Shown: positions 1 to 6,869, counted from the stretch's first letter. The stretch: 16,781 nucleotides of DNA from SIG673 sp045660565 (GCA_045660565.1 JAZRDX010000061.1:1-16781); one strand, 5' to 3'. The notes: a model not told the origin generated them from the sequence alone. Translations and numbers: made by a program.

Positions 1-123
1 ATACATAGTGGTTTTCTATGTGTCTACCTTTATTTTACCATTTCAATAGTCGCGTGGTTCAAAAGAGGCTATAGCCCATGAGTAGAAAGCAGATAAAAAG
101 ATAAGTGTAAATCTTTTTGTGTG

Positions 124-284
124 AAAGGCTCCCTCTGGCAGGGAGCTGTCAGCGAAGCTGACTGAGGGAGAGTGCGTATACATTATGTATTTAATTGGTT
201 TGAAGTAACCAAAAATTTAATAAATCCGCGTTTTCCTTTCGACACGCATTCGCGTGCCACCTTCCTCCCGGAGGAAGGCTTTTG
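124..284. repeat. REP/MITE-like hairpin repeat
   Basis: The left part has a 7-bp hairpin (GCTCCCT 128-134 with AGGGAGC 140-146) followed by GTCAGC-GAA-GCTGAC (148-162). The right part has a CACGC/GCGTG hairpin and a CCTTCCTCC/GGAGGAAGG stem (260-278). The outer ends (AAAGGCTCCCTC and, on the other strand, AAAAGCCTTCCTC) are imperfect inverted copies, as in a small non-autonomous mobile repeat. A related but not identical element lies at 7613-7724. No coding capacity is visible. Confidence 0.6.
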
Positions 285-390
285 TTAGTAACCCGTTGAC
301 GGGTGGCTTGTTGTCTTTTGCATGGCTGGCAGGCCAATTCAAAACGCACTTGTGCGTAGCCAGTAACGTTTAGGGCTATGCCCGAAACTG

Positions 391-424
391 AAATACCCCC
401 CGTTATACGGGGGGATTTTTATTT
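391..424. terminator. GC-rich palindrome, terminator-like
   Basis: CCCCCCGT (396-403) pairs perfectly with ACGGGGGG (407-414) across a three-base loop, with ATTTTTATTTT following on the plus strand. The same hairpin, flanked by the same AAATAAAAAT on one side, recurs at 7571-7612 after the thioredoxin gene, in the opposite orientation. It abuts a tRNA-Leu tail copy (425-450). The T-rich tail is on the plus strand; termination of minus-strand transcripts is also possible but weaker. Confidence 0.55.
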
Positions 425-450
425 TGGTGCGGGTAACAGGACGGTTGAAT
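425..450 (-). repeat. Partial tRNA-Leu 3'-tail copy, distal
   Basis: TGGTGCGGGTAACAGGAC (425-442) is identical, over 18 bases, to the 3' end (T-arm to CCA) of the functional tRNA-Leu gene at 862-948. After two unrelated bases (GG), TTGAAT continues the match to the T-loop. There is no 5' tRNA half, so it cannot be a tRNA. Duplicated tRNA 3' ends are the classic footprint of tyrosine-integrase insertion at a tRNA gene, but no integrase is present. Confidence 0.75.
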
Positions 451-580
451 AAGGTTTGCCTTAAGCAAACCTACAAGTTTTCCTTGTCGGTCAAAGACCG
501 CCATTTGCGGGGCAAAGCGGAAAACGTTGCCTGCTTGAACGCCAAGGCGTTCGCAAATTCTTCGTAGCCTATTGCTCGGC

Positions 581-611
581 AAAAAAACAAGCCGAACACT
601 TTGGTTCGGCT
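581..611 (-). terminator. Terminator hairpin next to the middle tRNA tail copy
   Basis: On the minus strand AGCCGAAC pairs with GTTCGGCT (plus-strand arms 590-597 and 604-611, 6-base loop), followed by TTGTTTTTTT. This is a good intrinsic terminator lying 10 bases beyond the CCA of the tail copy at 622-647. Confidence 0.75.
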
Positions 612-621
612 ATGCTTTTTT

Positions 622-647
622 TGGTGCGGGTAACAGGACATTTGAAT
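622..647 (-). repeat. Partial tRNA-Leu 3'-tail copy, middle
   Basis: TGGTGCGGGTAACAGGAC (622-639) is again identical to the tRNA-Leu 3' end, followed by two different bases (AT) and TTGAAT. It shares TTGAAT after a two-base interruption with the copy at 425-450, whereas the real gene has no interruption. It is 197 bases from the distal copy and 240 bases from the real gene. Confidence 0.75.
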
Positions 648-685
648 AAAAGAGCGCCAAAGTTCTAACAAATTGCGGCGCTCTT
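648..685. terminator. Hairpin flanking the middle tRNA tail copy
   Basis: AAAGAGCGCC and GGCGCTCTTT form a strong stem with a loop of about 17 bases, and the minus-strand 3' side runs into TTTTATTCAA. It can act as a terminator for minus-strand transcription that passes the first terminator after tRNA-Leu. A comparable hairpin (AGGTTTGC/GCAAACCT, about 451-471) sits at the same place beside the distal copy, so the unit looks modular. Confidence 0.5.
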
Positions 686-744
686 TCCTGCTTTTTCCTT
701 GATACCGATGGCATCAGTTTGCATTTGCAAACACGGAAAAAGAA

Positions 745-795
745 GATGCTATCCTTGGTAAAAGAGTAGAGCCTTGTATTAAGCGGGATAGCATC
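745..795. repeat. 10-bp perfect inverted repeat
   Basis: GATGCTATCC (745-754) and GGATAGCATC (786-795) are perfect inverted copies with 31 bases between. It lies between the real tRNA-Leu and the middle tail copy. The role is unknown; it could fold as a long hairpin in read-through RNA. Confidence 0.5.
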
Positions 796-823
796 GCAGG
801 TTCTCTCGGCGCTACTGACACCC

Positions 824-852
824 AAACAAAAAGAGCAGCCCTACGGACTGCT
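824..852 (-). terminator. Intrinsic terminator of tRNA-Leu
   Basis: On the minus strand AGCAGTCC pairs with GGGCTGCT (one G-T pair, loop GTA) and is followed by CTTTTTG. Plus-strand arms are 834-841 and 845-852. It starts ten bases after the CCA of tRNA-Leu. Confidence 0.8.
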
Positions 853-861
853 TTTTTATTT

Positions 862-948
862 TGGTGCGGGTAACAGGACTTGAACCTGCACGAAGTTGCC
901 CCCACTAGAACCTGAATCTAGCGCGTCTGCCAATTCCGCCATACCCGC
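862..948 (-). tRNA. tRNA-Leu (anticodon CAG)
   Basis: The minus strand folds as a class II tRNA: acceptor GCGGGTA with TACCCGC, anticodon stem CTAGA/TCTAG with loop TTCAGGT giving anticodon CAG (reads CUG), a long variable arm (TGGGGGCAACTTCGT region), a T-arm with GGTTCAAGTCC, and a genomically encoded CCA. A long variable arm is expected for leucine. Its 3' end is copied twice more downstream (622-647, 425-450). Confidence 0.96.
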
Positions 949-1033
949 GAATATAATAGAAGTATTCCTATATTCGACACTGTAAAATATACAAAAACAA
1001 TTTATTGTTTATTTTGAATTACAATGCCTAAAC

Positions 1034-1062
1034 AGTATATCATATTTTCTATAAAAAGTCAA
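1034..1062 (-). promoter_or_regulatory. SigA promoter for tRNA-Leu
   Basis: On the minus strand TTGACT (1057-1062) and TATACT (1034-1039) are separated by exactly 17 bases, with an extended -10 (TGA before TATACT). The start would lie about 80 bases before the tRNA 5' end, so a leader must be removed by RNase P. Confidence 0.75.
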
Positions 1063-1154
1063 TAGGCGAGGTAAAAAATCTTTGTTAAAAAAATTGATGA
1101 CAAAAATTTAAGATTATTTTCTAAGTTTTTTAATGCAAGTTAAAAGAAATACGG

Positions 1155-1160
1155 TATAAT
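1155..1160 (+). promoter_or_regulatory. Probable -10 box for the HtrA-like gene
   Basis: TATAAT is a perfect -10 box located 92 bases before the chosen start codon. No good -35 box is visible 16-18 bases upstream, so the promoter may need an activator or another sigma factor. The rest of 949-1251 holds only this and the tRNA-Leu promoter. Confidence 0.45.
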
Positions 1161-1251
1161 AAATAAAAATAAGTATTAGTACGATACCTTTTCCTTTAGT
1201 CGCTCTTAGGTTATGAAGGCTAAAGTATTAATTGCAAAGGAGAGTGAAAAC

Positions 1252-2961
1252 ATGGAAGAAGAAAACAGGGAAGAAATGCCGGAAAGTGTTTCTGTCTCCG
1301 AAACCGATGTGAATAAAAATGAAACGGTCGAGCAAGCCGACACAGCTGGTTTCTTGAAATCCGAGGATATAAAAACCCCCGAAAGCAAAGAATCTGATGT
1401 CGCTGAATCTCGTGAAAATAACGCGGAAGCCGATGAAAACAATTCCGTTGAAAGATGCGAATGTAATACGGAAAGCATAGAAACGGAAGTGTCGTCTGAC
1501 GGCAGTGCGGAAACAGTAGTCTCTGAAGCCCAAACCGAAGAAAACAGCGAGCTCGAATACGGCACGATGCCCGGAAACTGGGCAAGCTATGAGGCTGAAA
1601 GACAGAGACGCACCGGTGCGGGTAACGGTGTTTATCCCGATGAAGGAAGGATAAATGGCGAAAGCTATTTCGGAATGCATAACGGCGGCATATACGGTCA
1701 AAATCCTTTGCAAAATTCTCAACCCGGTAATGTGTCGCAGAAGCCTAAGGATAAAAAGAGATTAGTAATATACGGAATTCTCGGTGCGGTGGCGCTCGCG
1801 TTAATTATATCGGTTTTTATCGCGGGCTTTCAGCTCTTTAACCGTATGTTTACAGATGTAGGAAACAATCTTCCGTCTAACGGTGAGCAGAGCGGACAAG
1901 GCGGAGGTACTCAAGGTGGTGGCGGTCAGTCGGGTGGCACACAGAATGGCGGCTTAACTACCGGTACACCGAATGCGGGAGCAGATCATCTTCAAAACGG
2001 GGAATTTACGCTTGAACAGGTTACCGCCGAGGAGCATTATAAGTATTCTACCGTTTATCAGCTTACCGAAAGCACAGTTGTCGCGATAAAATCGTCCATT
2101 GGCTCCGGCTCGGGGGTTATTATTTCAAAGGACGAAAAGAAAAACGACGGATATTTTATAGTAACCAATAACCACGTTATTGAAGGCGGCACGGATATAA
2201 AGGTTACACTTTCAAACGGAACGGTTTACGATGCTGCACTGATAGGCAGAGATGAGAACACCGATCTCGCGATACTTAAAATTATCGCGAGTGACCTTAA
2301 GGTGGCACCGATAGGTAAATCCGCTGACCTTTTGGTTGCCGAGGAGGTGCTTATAATCGGAAACCCGCTCGGTACTCTCGGCGGTTCCGCGACAAACGGC
2401 ATAATATCGGCAAAAAACAGAGTTCTCTCAATCGACGGATACGAAATGTCGCTTCTCCAGACCAACGCGGCGATAAACGGCGGAAACTCGGGCGGCGGAA
2501 TGTTCAATATGAGCGGTCAGCTTGTCGGTATTGTAAACGCTAAGTACGTTGCGGAGGAAATCGAGGGAATAGGCTTTGCGATTCCGGTAGATACGGCAAA
2601 GCCGATAATTGAGGATCTTATAAATTACGGTTACGTAAAGGGCAGACCTAATCTCGGAATAGAGGTAACCTATGGAAGGAAATTCTTGGAGGGGCGCTTT
2701 CTTACCGCTTGGTGGATAACAGGAATATACGCAGGCTCCGATGCGGAAACTGCGGGACTTGCGCTTGATGACGCGATAGCATCTTTAAAAGTAAACGGAG
2801 TAGAATATAGCGGAGAAGCGCTTTACTCGTTTTTAAGCGCTCAGAAATTAAAAACGCTGAAGGTGGGAGATGAGCTTGAATTTTACGTATACAGATATAG
2901 CATTTCCGATAACAATAAGTATATATCACTCAACGTTACAGTAACGGAGTACGGGGCATAA
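1252..2961 (+). CDS. Membrane-anchored HtrA/DegP-like serine protease
   Basis: Predicted S1C-type quality-control protease of the cell surface, 569 residues. Residues 1-165 are an acidic, low-complexity cytoplasmic tail rich in Glu and Ser. A basic KDKKR then leads into one membrane helix (about 171-193), followed by a Gly/Gln-rich linker (about 205-240) and the trypsin-like domain. The catalytic triad is visible: His308 in TNNHVIEGG, Asp338 in ENTDLAIL, Ser413 in GGNSGGG. The C-terminal part (about 463-569) fits one divergent PDZ domain. An in-frame ATG at 1213 exists, but 1252 has the Shine-Dalgarno AAAGGAG at 1237-1243, so I chose 1252. The N-terminal tail is unusually long for HtrA of Firmicutes, so it could receive a cytoplasmic signal (inference). 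Family assignment is firm; substrate is unknown. Confidence 0.92.
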   Translation: MEEENREEMPESVSVSETDVNKNETVEQADTAGFLKSEDIKTPESKESDVAESRENNAEADENNSVERCECNTESIETEVSSDGSAETVVSEAQTEENSELEYGTMPGNWASYEAERQRRTGAGNGVYPDEGRINGESYFGMHNGGIYGQNPLQNSQPGNVSQKPKDKKRLVIYGILGAVALALIISVFIAGFQLFNRMFTDVGNNLPSNGEQSGQGGGTQGGGGQSGGTQNGGLTTGTPNAGADHLQNGEFTLEQVTAEEHYKYSTVYQLTESTVVAIKSSIGSGSGVIISKDEKKNDGYFIVTNNHVIEGGTDIKVTLSNGTVYDAALIGRDENTDLAILKIIASDLKVAPIGKSADLLVAEEVLIIGNPLGTLGGSATNGIISAKNRVLSIDGYEMSLLQTNAAINGGNSGGGMFNMSGQLVGIVNAKYVAEEIEGIGFAIPVDTAKPIIEDLINYGYVKGRPNLGIEVTYGRKFLEGRFLTAWWITGIYAGSDAETAGLALDDAIASLKVNGVEYSGEALYSFLSAQKLKTLKVGDELEFYVYRYSISDNNKYISLNVTVTEYGA

Positions 2962-2968
2962 TAATGAA

Positions 2969-2999
2969 AAAAGGAACTTCAGCAGAAGTTCCTTTTTTG
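2969..2999. terminator. Bidirectional intrinsic terminator
   Basis: AAGGAACTTC (2971-2980) pairs perfectly with GAAGTTCCTT (2985-2994) over an AGCA loop, with T-runs on both strands. It lies between the convergent protease and LRR lipoprotein genes and can end both transcripts. Confidence 0.9.
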
Positions 3000-3002
3000 T
3001 GT

Positions 3003-3512
3003 TTATTCACCTGTGTAATTGTAGGTTACCGTGTAATTTCCGGTATTGCTGTTCCAATCGCTCCCCTTTGAAATCGCGTTCCACTGCTCCTCGGTACCCT
3101 TAAACCGTATTTCGGTAAGGGATACGCAGCTGATGAATGCGCTTTTGTCTATCGACGTTACGGTCTCGGGGATAACTATGGAGGTAAGCTTTACGCAGCC
3201 ACTGAAGGCAGCCTCGCCTATTTTAGTTACGTGATTCGGAATATTTATGCTTTTAAGATTATATGCTCCATCAAATGCGCAGGGGAGTATCTCGGTTACG
3301 TTTCTTCCGTTATGTTGGCTTGGAAGAGCTATGCTTTCGAGATAAAGTGCGGTTCCTGCTTTTACTCCGAAGCTACCATCCGGGAGAGGGAAGAAATAAA
3401 GCCCGGTGGTCTCTCTGTCCGATAGAAGATCGGTGTCGCAGGATGCCAAAAGGCAAACGGAGGAAAATACGGTTATAACGCAAAGTAAAATTGACAAGAT
3501 TCTTTTTTTCAT
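3003..3512 (-). CDS. Small BspA-type leucine-rich-repeat lipoprotein
   Basis: 169 residues. Residues 1-24 form a signal peptide with a positively charged start (MKKR), a hydrophobic core and the lipobox LLASC; Cys25 is the expected lipidated residue. The mature part contains LRR_5/BspA-type repeats: FDGAYNLKSINIPNHVTKIG, EAAFSGCVKLTSIVIPETVT and SAFISCVSLTEIRFKGT. Such proteins sit on the outer face of the membrane and commonly mediate binding, but with so few repeats no partner can be predicted. The start is supported by AGGAG eight bases before ATG. The gene has its own consensus promoter and is not part of the operon upstream of it. It converges on the HtrA-like gene, and a functional link is not shown. 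Confidence 0.85.
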   Translation of the reverse strand: MKKRILSILLCVITVFSSVCLLASCDTDLLSDRETTGLYFFPLPDGSFGVKAGTALYLESIALPSQHNGRNVTEILPCAFDGAYNLKSINIPNHVTKIGEAAFSGCVKLTSIVIPETVTSIDKSAFISCVSLTEIRFKGTEEQWNAISKGSDWNSNTGNYTVTYNYTGE

Positions 3513-3541
3513 TTATCTGCTCCTGAACTGATTTTTTCTTA

Positions 3542-3570
3542 AGTATATCACCATTTCCCTCTTTTGTCAA
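3542..3570 (-). promoter_or_regulatory. Consensus promoter of the LRR lipoprotein gene
   Basis: TTGACA (3565-3570) and TATACT (3542-3547) on the minus strand, 17-base spacer, extended -10 TGA. It lies just after the terminator of the upstream operon. Confidence 0.85.
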
Positions 3571-3580
3571 TACGCGCATA

Positions 3581-3617
3581 TAAAAAAGGCAATACCCCGT
3601 TTTGAGATATTGCCTTT
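3581..3617 (-). terminator. Terminator of the DtxR-phosphoesterase-GH127 operon
   Basis: AAAGGCAATA pairs with TATTGCCTTT (plus-strand arms 3585-3594 and 3608-3617); on the minus strand the hairpin is followed by a T-run. It begins 11 bases after the stop codon of the GH127-like gene. Confidence 0.85.
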
Positions 3618-3627
3618 GTCTTTTAAA

Positions 3628-5343
3628 TTACTTTTTTGATGCGCTTGCGTTGGTCAGCTGGGACGGGCCTCTATCCGGTACTCCTGTGAATTCGATCTCA
3701 TCGGGAAGCGGAAGAACCTTAGGAATACTGTTGTCTCTCTGGTAAAGTCTGACGTGCTCGCCGTGGGGGAGAAGATCTATCATATCTCCGCCTCTCCAGA
3801 ACTCGGTGTATTCGTTGCCCGCGAAGAATTCCTTCTTTTCCACCGTCTCAATGGGGAAGATAAGCTCTACTACATCGCCCGCGCTGAGGTTTTCGGCGTA
3901 GAGAACTCCATTTGCTTCCTTAGCCTCGACTGCCTTGCCGTTTACGGTAAGCTTTGCGTCCTTGCCCATCCAGTCGTACAGACGGAAGCCCGCGCTCGCG
4001 TCAGTCTTAAGAGTAAGGGTAATTTTTCCGTTATCAGGCATCTCGCTTGTAAGGGTGTATTTGTCGGTATCTTTTTTCGTGTGTACGTTTACGGTAAGAA
4101 CGCCGTTTTCCTCGGTAACAACGTTATTCCAGAGTATTCCGAGAGCGATAGGACCGGTTCCTACACAGCAGCCCGCGATAGAACGGAAACGAACGAGAGA
4201 GATGCTGTTCGGCTCCGAGCCGCCCGTGTATCCGCCGAGAAGACGTGTTTTGAGGTTTTTAAATGTGTGTCCGTTTTCGTCTTCTTTGGTGTCGTCGGAA
4301 ACAACGTAGCCCGTGTACTTAATCTGGCTTTCGGAAAGGTGGTTTCTTCCGAAGAGGTTAAAGTCGTTCCAGTACTCTGTCTTGCCGCACTTGATAAGCT
4401 CGTCGCAGCAAAGAACCATATCCTTTATGCAGCAGGTTTCGCAGTGCTCAAGCTTAGGATCCTTCCACTGAGCGTATTCGGGAACCCAACCGAAGCTCGA
4501 CGAGAGGGAACGGGTGTACTTGTATATACATTCACCCGCGTTAAGGTATCTTCCGTTTCCGGTAACGCGTCCAAGGTAGATAAGACCTGCCGCAACCCAG
4601 GTAGCGGAGTGAACGTGGCCGAAGTACTCGTATTTGTAGTTGAAATAACGGGAGGGACCGAGAAGGTAGTTCGCCATACCCTTTGCAAGGTCAAGAGCTA
4701 CCTCGTCCTTTGCGATTACGTAGCGGTCAACGAGAGCGTGGAGCATAACCGAGTTACGGATAGCCTGCTCACCGCGTCCGGTGTGTCTCGAAAGGTCAAA
4801 GCCGCCGTCCATAAGATATACGTCGTTCGGGAACTCGTATATCGGGTCCTTTTCGTAGGAGTCGCCCGACCAGAAGGTGCGGACCTTACGTTCAATAACG
4901 AGGGAACGCATGCCGCGGATAAGCTCGGAGGAACGTTTTTCCGCCTCGGCGTCGTTCGGGTTGTTCTTTACGAGACGGTTAAGAGCGGGGAGTATGTAGC
5001 CCATCTCGTGGAAAGAGGAGTGCATGGTGTGTGTCCACGGGAATTTCTTGTGGAAGCGAAGTCCGTGCTCGCCCCAGTTCGAAAGAACCTGCGCGCGGAA
5101 GCCGTTATAAAGGTTTTCGGTTTCTCCAACCTTTCCGAGGATTCCTATAAGGCTATCAACAGCCTCGAACCATGAGCCTACAAGCTCAGCATCGTCAACG
5201 CGACAGTGCTCCGCCTCGGCGGGCTTTTTGTGCGGCATGGTAAGCCAGAACGGAAGGTAGTCGTACTTTCTGTCTGTCATACCGTCAATGTAGTTAAGGA
5301 CAAGCTTTGCGTCCTCGGTTAAATCGTACTGCTGGTATCTCAT
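3628..5343 (-). CDS. GH127-like (beta-L-arabinofuranosidase superfamily) protein, cytoplasmic
   Basis: 571 residues. The layout matches GH127/DUF1680 enzymes: an N-terminal helical (alpha/alpha)6-type region, then beta domains with the typical DWMGKDAKLTVNGK and AGDVVELIFP strings and a C-terminal FWRGGDMIDLLPHG. Bifidobacterial HypBA1 uses a Zn-bound cysteine nucleophile in a Cys-Cys pair plus a Glu-x-Cys motif. Here CETCC (Glu302, Cys304) and GCC (Cys392-Cys393) are the likely equivalents, and Glu289 is placed like the acid/base Glu. The motif after the Cys pair is VGTGP rather than the usual PPN, so the specificity may differ. There is no signal peptide; it should act on imported short glycosides. 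It is the last gene of the operon, 17 bases after the phosphoesterase, with Shine-Dalgarno AAAGGAGA. The superfamily is fairly sure; the substrate is inferred only. Confidence 0.72.
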   Translation of the reverse strand: MRYQQYDLTEDAKLVLNYIDGMTDRKYDYLPFWLTMPHKKPAEAEHCRVDDAELVGSWFEAVDSLIGILGKVGETENLYNGFRAQVLSNWGEHGLRFHKKFPWTHTMHSSFHEMGYILPALNRLVKNNPNDAEAEKRSSELIRGMRSLVIERKVRTFWSGDSYEKDPIYEFPNDVYLMDGGFDLSRHTGRGEQAIRNSVMLHALVDRYVIAKDEVALDLAKGMANYLLGPSRYFNYKYEYFGHVHSATWVAAGLIYLGRVTGNGRYLNAGECIYKYTRSLSSSFGWVPEYAQWKDPKLEHCETCCIKDMVLCCDELIKCGKTEYWNDFNLFGRNHLSESQIKYTGYVVSDDTKEDENGHTFKNLKTRLLGGYTGGSEPNSISLVRFRSIAGCCVGTGPIALGILWNNVVTEENGVLTVNVHTKKDTDKYTLTSEMPDNGKITLTLKTDASAGFRLYDWMGKDAKLTVNGKAVEAKEANGVLYAENLSAGDVVELIFPIETVEKKEFFAGNEYTEFWRGGDMIDLLPHGEHVRLYQRDNSIPKVLPLPDEIEFTGVPDRGPSQLTNASASKK

Positions 5344-5360
5344 ATCTGTCTCCTTTAAAA

Positions 5361-6317
5361 TTAATTTACTTTAATTTTCATTACGTGTCCCTTGTTGTAA
5401 GGAACGCCGGTCAGAGTGTGCTGCGGTATAACGCACTCGCTTCCGTCAGCGCCAACTGCCTTTATTTCGGTGTAGTAATTTGCGTGCATGTGTCCGCAAA
5501 ACGCACCCTTAATAATATCGCCGTTATTTATGATTAATTCGTATACGGTTTTCGAGGCTCCCGTGGAGCGGGGACCTATTATATTATAGTTTGAAGAGAG
5601 ATTGGCAACGATGCCTTTTGATAAAATAGGCGCGCACGCATCGTATTTTTCATCTCTCGCAGAAATAGGAATATGGTAGAAGAGTAAGACCGCATATCCC
5701 TTTTCTCTTGCTACGGCAAGGTCCTTTTTAAGGGGCTCAACCTGTCTTTCCCAGAACGCCTCGGAAACGCCGTATTCGCTTTTAAGACCGTTATCAAGCT
5801 GAATAAGCATTACACGGCCGCCTATAACCTTAGAGGTGTAATAGATGTCGTGAATCCAATTATCCTCAATTATTTTAAGTCTCTCGTCAAGGGTGTCGCG
5901 CTCGTCAACCGACGCTCTCCAGCTTCGTAGTGGGTCGTGGTTTCCGAGAACCGCCATAATATCAGGATAAGGCTCGAATATTTGCTTCTTAACAAGCTCA
6001 AGGTTTCCGTAGGAAAGATAGGACATAAGGTCGCCTGTTATGACTATCTGGTCAGTTCCCTTTGAGACGTCAAAGCATTTTTCAAGATTGACTTTGGAGG
6101 CTCCGTCCTTAAGCCAAAGGACGGGATCGTTATACGATGCTATTACCAGCTCGTGGTTTTCCTCTCGGTCTTTATCGTTTATAGAGTTAAAATGAACGTC
6201 GGTAAGGAGTGCTATTTCAACAGCCCTTTCCCCGCTTCCGGTGTCAATGCTTACGTTATAAACGGTAACTCCGTCCTCATCGGTAACAATCCACGGCGCG
6301 TTTATGTTTTGTTCCAT
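5361..6317 (-). CDS. Calcineurin-like metallophosphoesterase
   Basis: 318 residues with the full two-metal site of this family: Asp40 and His42 in TDVH, Asp96 in ITGDL, Asn126-His127-Asp128 in GNHDP, His215 in FYHIP, and His276/His278 in CGHMH. No signal peptide or membrane helix is seen, so it is probably cytoplasmic. Members cleave many phosphate esters (nucleotides, sugar phosphates, phosphodiesters), and the sequence does not say which. It lies 24 bases after the DtxR-type regulator and 17 before the GH127-like gene, so co-transcription is very likely. A role in removing phosphate from a glycoside or sugar is possible but unproven. The start is supported by AAAGGA before ATG. Confidence 0.85.
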   Translation of the reverse strand: MEQNINAPWIVTDEDGVTVYNVSIDTGSGERAVEIALLTDVHFNSINDKDREENHELVIASYNDPVLWLKDGASKVNLEKCFDVSKGTDQIVITGDLMSYLSYGNLELVKKQIFEPYPDIMAVLGNHDPLRSWRASVDERDTLDERLKIIEDNWIHDIYYTSKVIGGRVMLIQLDNGLKSEYGVSEAFWERQVEPLKKDLAVAREKGYAVLLFYHIPISARDEKYDACAPILSKGIVANLSSNYNIIGPRSTGASKTVYELIINNGDIIKGAFCGHMHANYYTEIKAVGADGSECVIPQHTLTGVPYNKGHVMKIKVN

Positions 6318-6341
6318 TTTAAAATCCTTTCAAGACGCATA

Positions 6342-6710
6342 CTATTTATTTTCGGAAAAATACTTTTTAACCGCGGCAAACGATTCGTCGCTTATCACGT
6401 GCTCGATTCTGCATGCGTCCTCCGCGGCTGTTTCCTCGCTTACGCCGAGGGTAATAAGCGCACGCGTTAAAACGGTGTGTCTGTCGTACATCTGCTCGGC
6501 AAGAGTGAGTCCGCAGTCGTTAAGCGTAATATAACCGTCGGTGTCAACCGATATAAAGCCGCCGTTTTTAAGTATACCCACCGCACGGCTGACGGACGGC
6601 TTAGAGTAGCCGAGGTAAGCGCCTATGTCAATAGCGCGAACCTTGTCGCTTTTTTGCAGTAAAACGTATATAGCTTCCAGATACATCTGTCCCGATTCGT
6701 GAAGTGCCAT
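6342..6710 (-). CDS. DtxR/IdeR-family metal-dependent repressor (iron-type ligands)
   Basis: 122 residues: N-terminal winged helix (about 10-65, recognition region SKPSVSRAV) and the metal/dimerisation domain; no SH3-like third domain, as in short MntR-like members. Compared with DtxR, the primary metal ligands appear as Met9, Cys100, Glu103 and His104 (DACRIEHVISD). Met and Cys at these places are typical of iron-sensing DtxR/IdeR, whereas MntR has Asp and Glu, so iron is the likelier signal (inference from ligand set). His78 matches an ancillary-site ligand. It is the first gene of a minus-strand operon with the phosphoesterase and GH127-like genes, and is divergent from the FTR-like/thioredoxin operon, whose promoter carries a DtxR-like palindrome. 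Shine-Dalgarno AAAGGAA supports the start. Confidence 0.87.
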   Translation of the reverse strand: MALHESGQMYLEAIYVLLQKSDKVRAIDIGAYLGYSKPSVSRAVGILKNGGFISVDTDGYITLNDCGLTLAEQMYDRHTVLTRALITLGVSEETAAEDACRIEHVISDESFAAVKKYFSENK

Positions 6711-6739
6711 AAAACCCGTTCCTTTCGTTTATTGTCATA

Positions 6740-6768
6740 ATTATATCATATATTTTTGTTTTTTTCAA
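6740..6768 (-). promoter_or_regulatory. Promoter of the DtxR-phosphoesterase-GH127 operon
   Basis: TTGAAA (6763-6768) and TATAAT (6740-6745) on the minus strand with a 17-base spacer and extended -10 TGA. No palindrome like the one at 6848-6869 is visible here, so direct autoregulation by that site is unlikely. Confidence 0.8.
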
Positions 6769-6814
6769 GTAAATAAAAATTTTTAACGCAAAAATAAAAA
6801 ATTCAGTAAAAATA

Positions 6815-6843
6815 TTGACAAACAGGTAAAATAGGAGTATAAT
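6815..6843 (+). promoter_or_regulatory. Consensus promoter of the FTR-like/thioredoxin operon
   Basis: TTGACA (6815-6820), 17-base spacer, TATAAT (6838-6843): both boxes match the SigA consensus perfectly. Such a strong promoter fits a system held down by a repressor. Confidence 0.9.
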
Positions 6844-6847
6844 ATAG

Positions 6848-6869
6848 TTGGTTAGCGGTGGCTAACTAA
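6848..6869 (+). promoter_or_regulatory. DtxR-like operator at the transcription start
   Basis: TTGGTTAGC (6848-6856) and GCTAACTAA (6861-6869) are inverted copies (8 of 9 positions) around GGTG. GGTTAG/CTAAC half-sites resemble the known DtxR/IdeR box (TTAGGTTAGCCTAACCTAA). The site begins four bases after the -10 box, so a bound repressor would block initiation. That the divergent DtxR-family protein binds it is an inference. Confidence 0.7.

Larger units (their letters stand above)
1..424. other. Non-coding, hairpin-rich stretch without a recognisable gene
   Basis: I see no supported reading frame here. Apart from the repeat at 124-284 the stretch holds several short hairpins (ACCCGT-TG-ACGGGT at 291-304, an ACGCAC/GTGCGT pair near 336-349) and the GC-rich palindrome at 391-420. 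Bases 1-120 show nothing I can name. The region lies downstream (on the minus strand) of tRNA-Leu and its duplicated tails, so it may be the far side of old integration events (inference). Confidence 0.5.

Noticed and set aside
425..885. CRISPR-like direct repeats
   Set aside because: The three repeats are tRNA 3' tails at 197 and 240 base spacing, far too long and uneven for a CRISPR array, and there are no cas genes.
471..905. Small minus-strand frames containing SCYPHQ
   Set aside because: They are read-through of the tRNA-Leu 3' tail copies and the terminator hairpins, not proteins; such fake proteins are produced by any tRNA tail read in this frame.
1213..1251. Longer start for the HtrA-like protein
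   Set aside because: The ATG at 1213 lacks a ribosome site, while the ATG at 1252 has AAAGGAG at a good distance.
3754..5175. 473-residue open frame on the plus strand
   Set aside because: It is antisense to the GH127-like gene, which has clear family motifs, an operon position and a ribosome site. The plus frame has no recognisable domain and no ribosome site.
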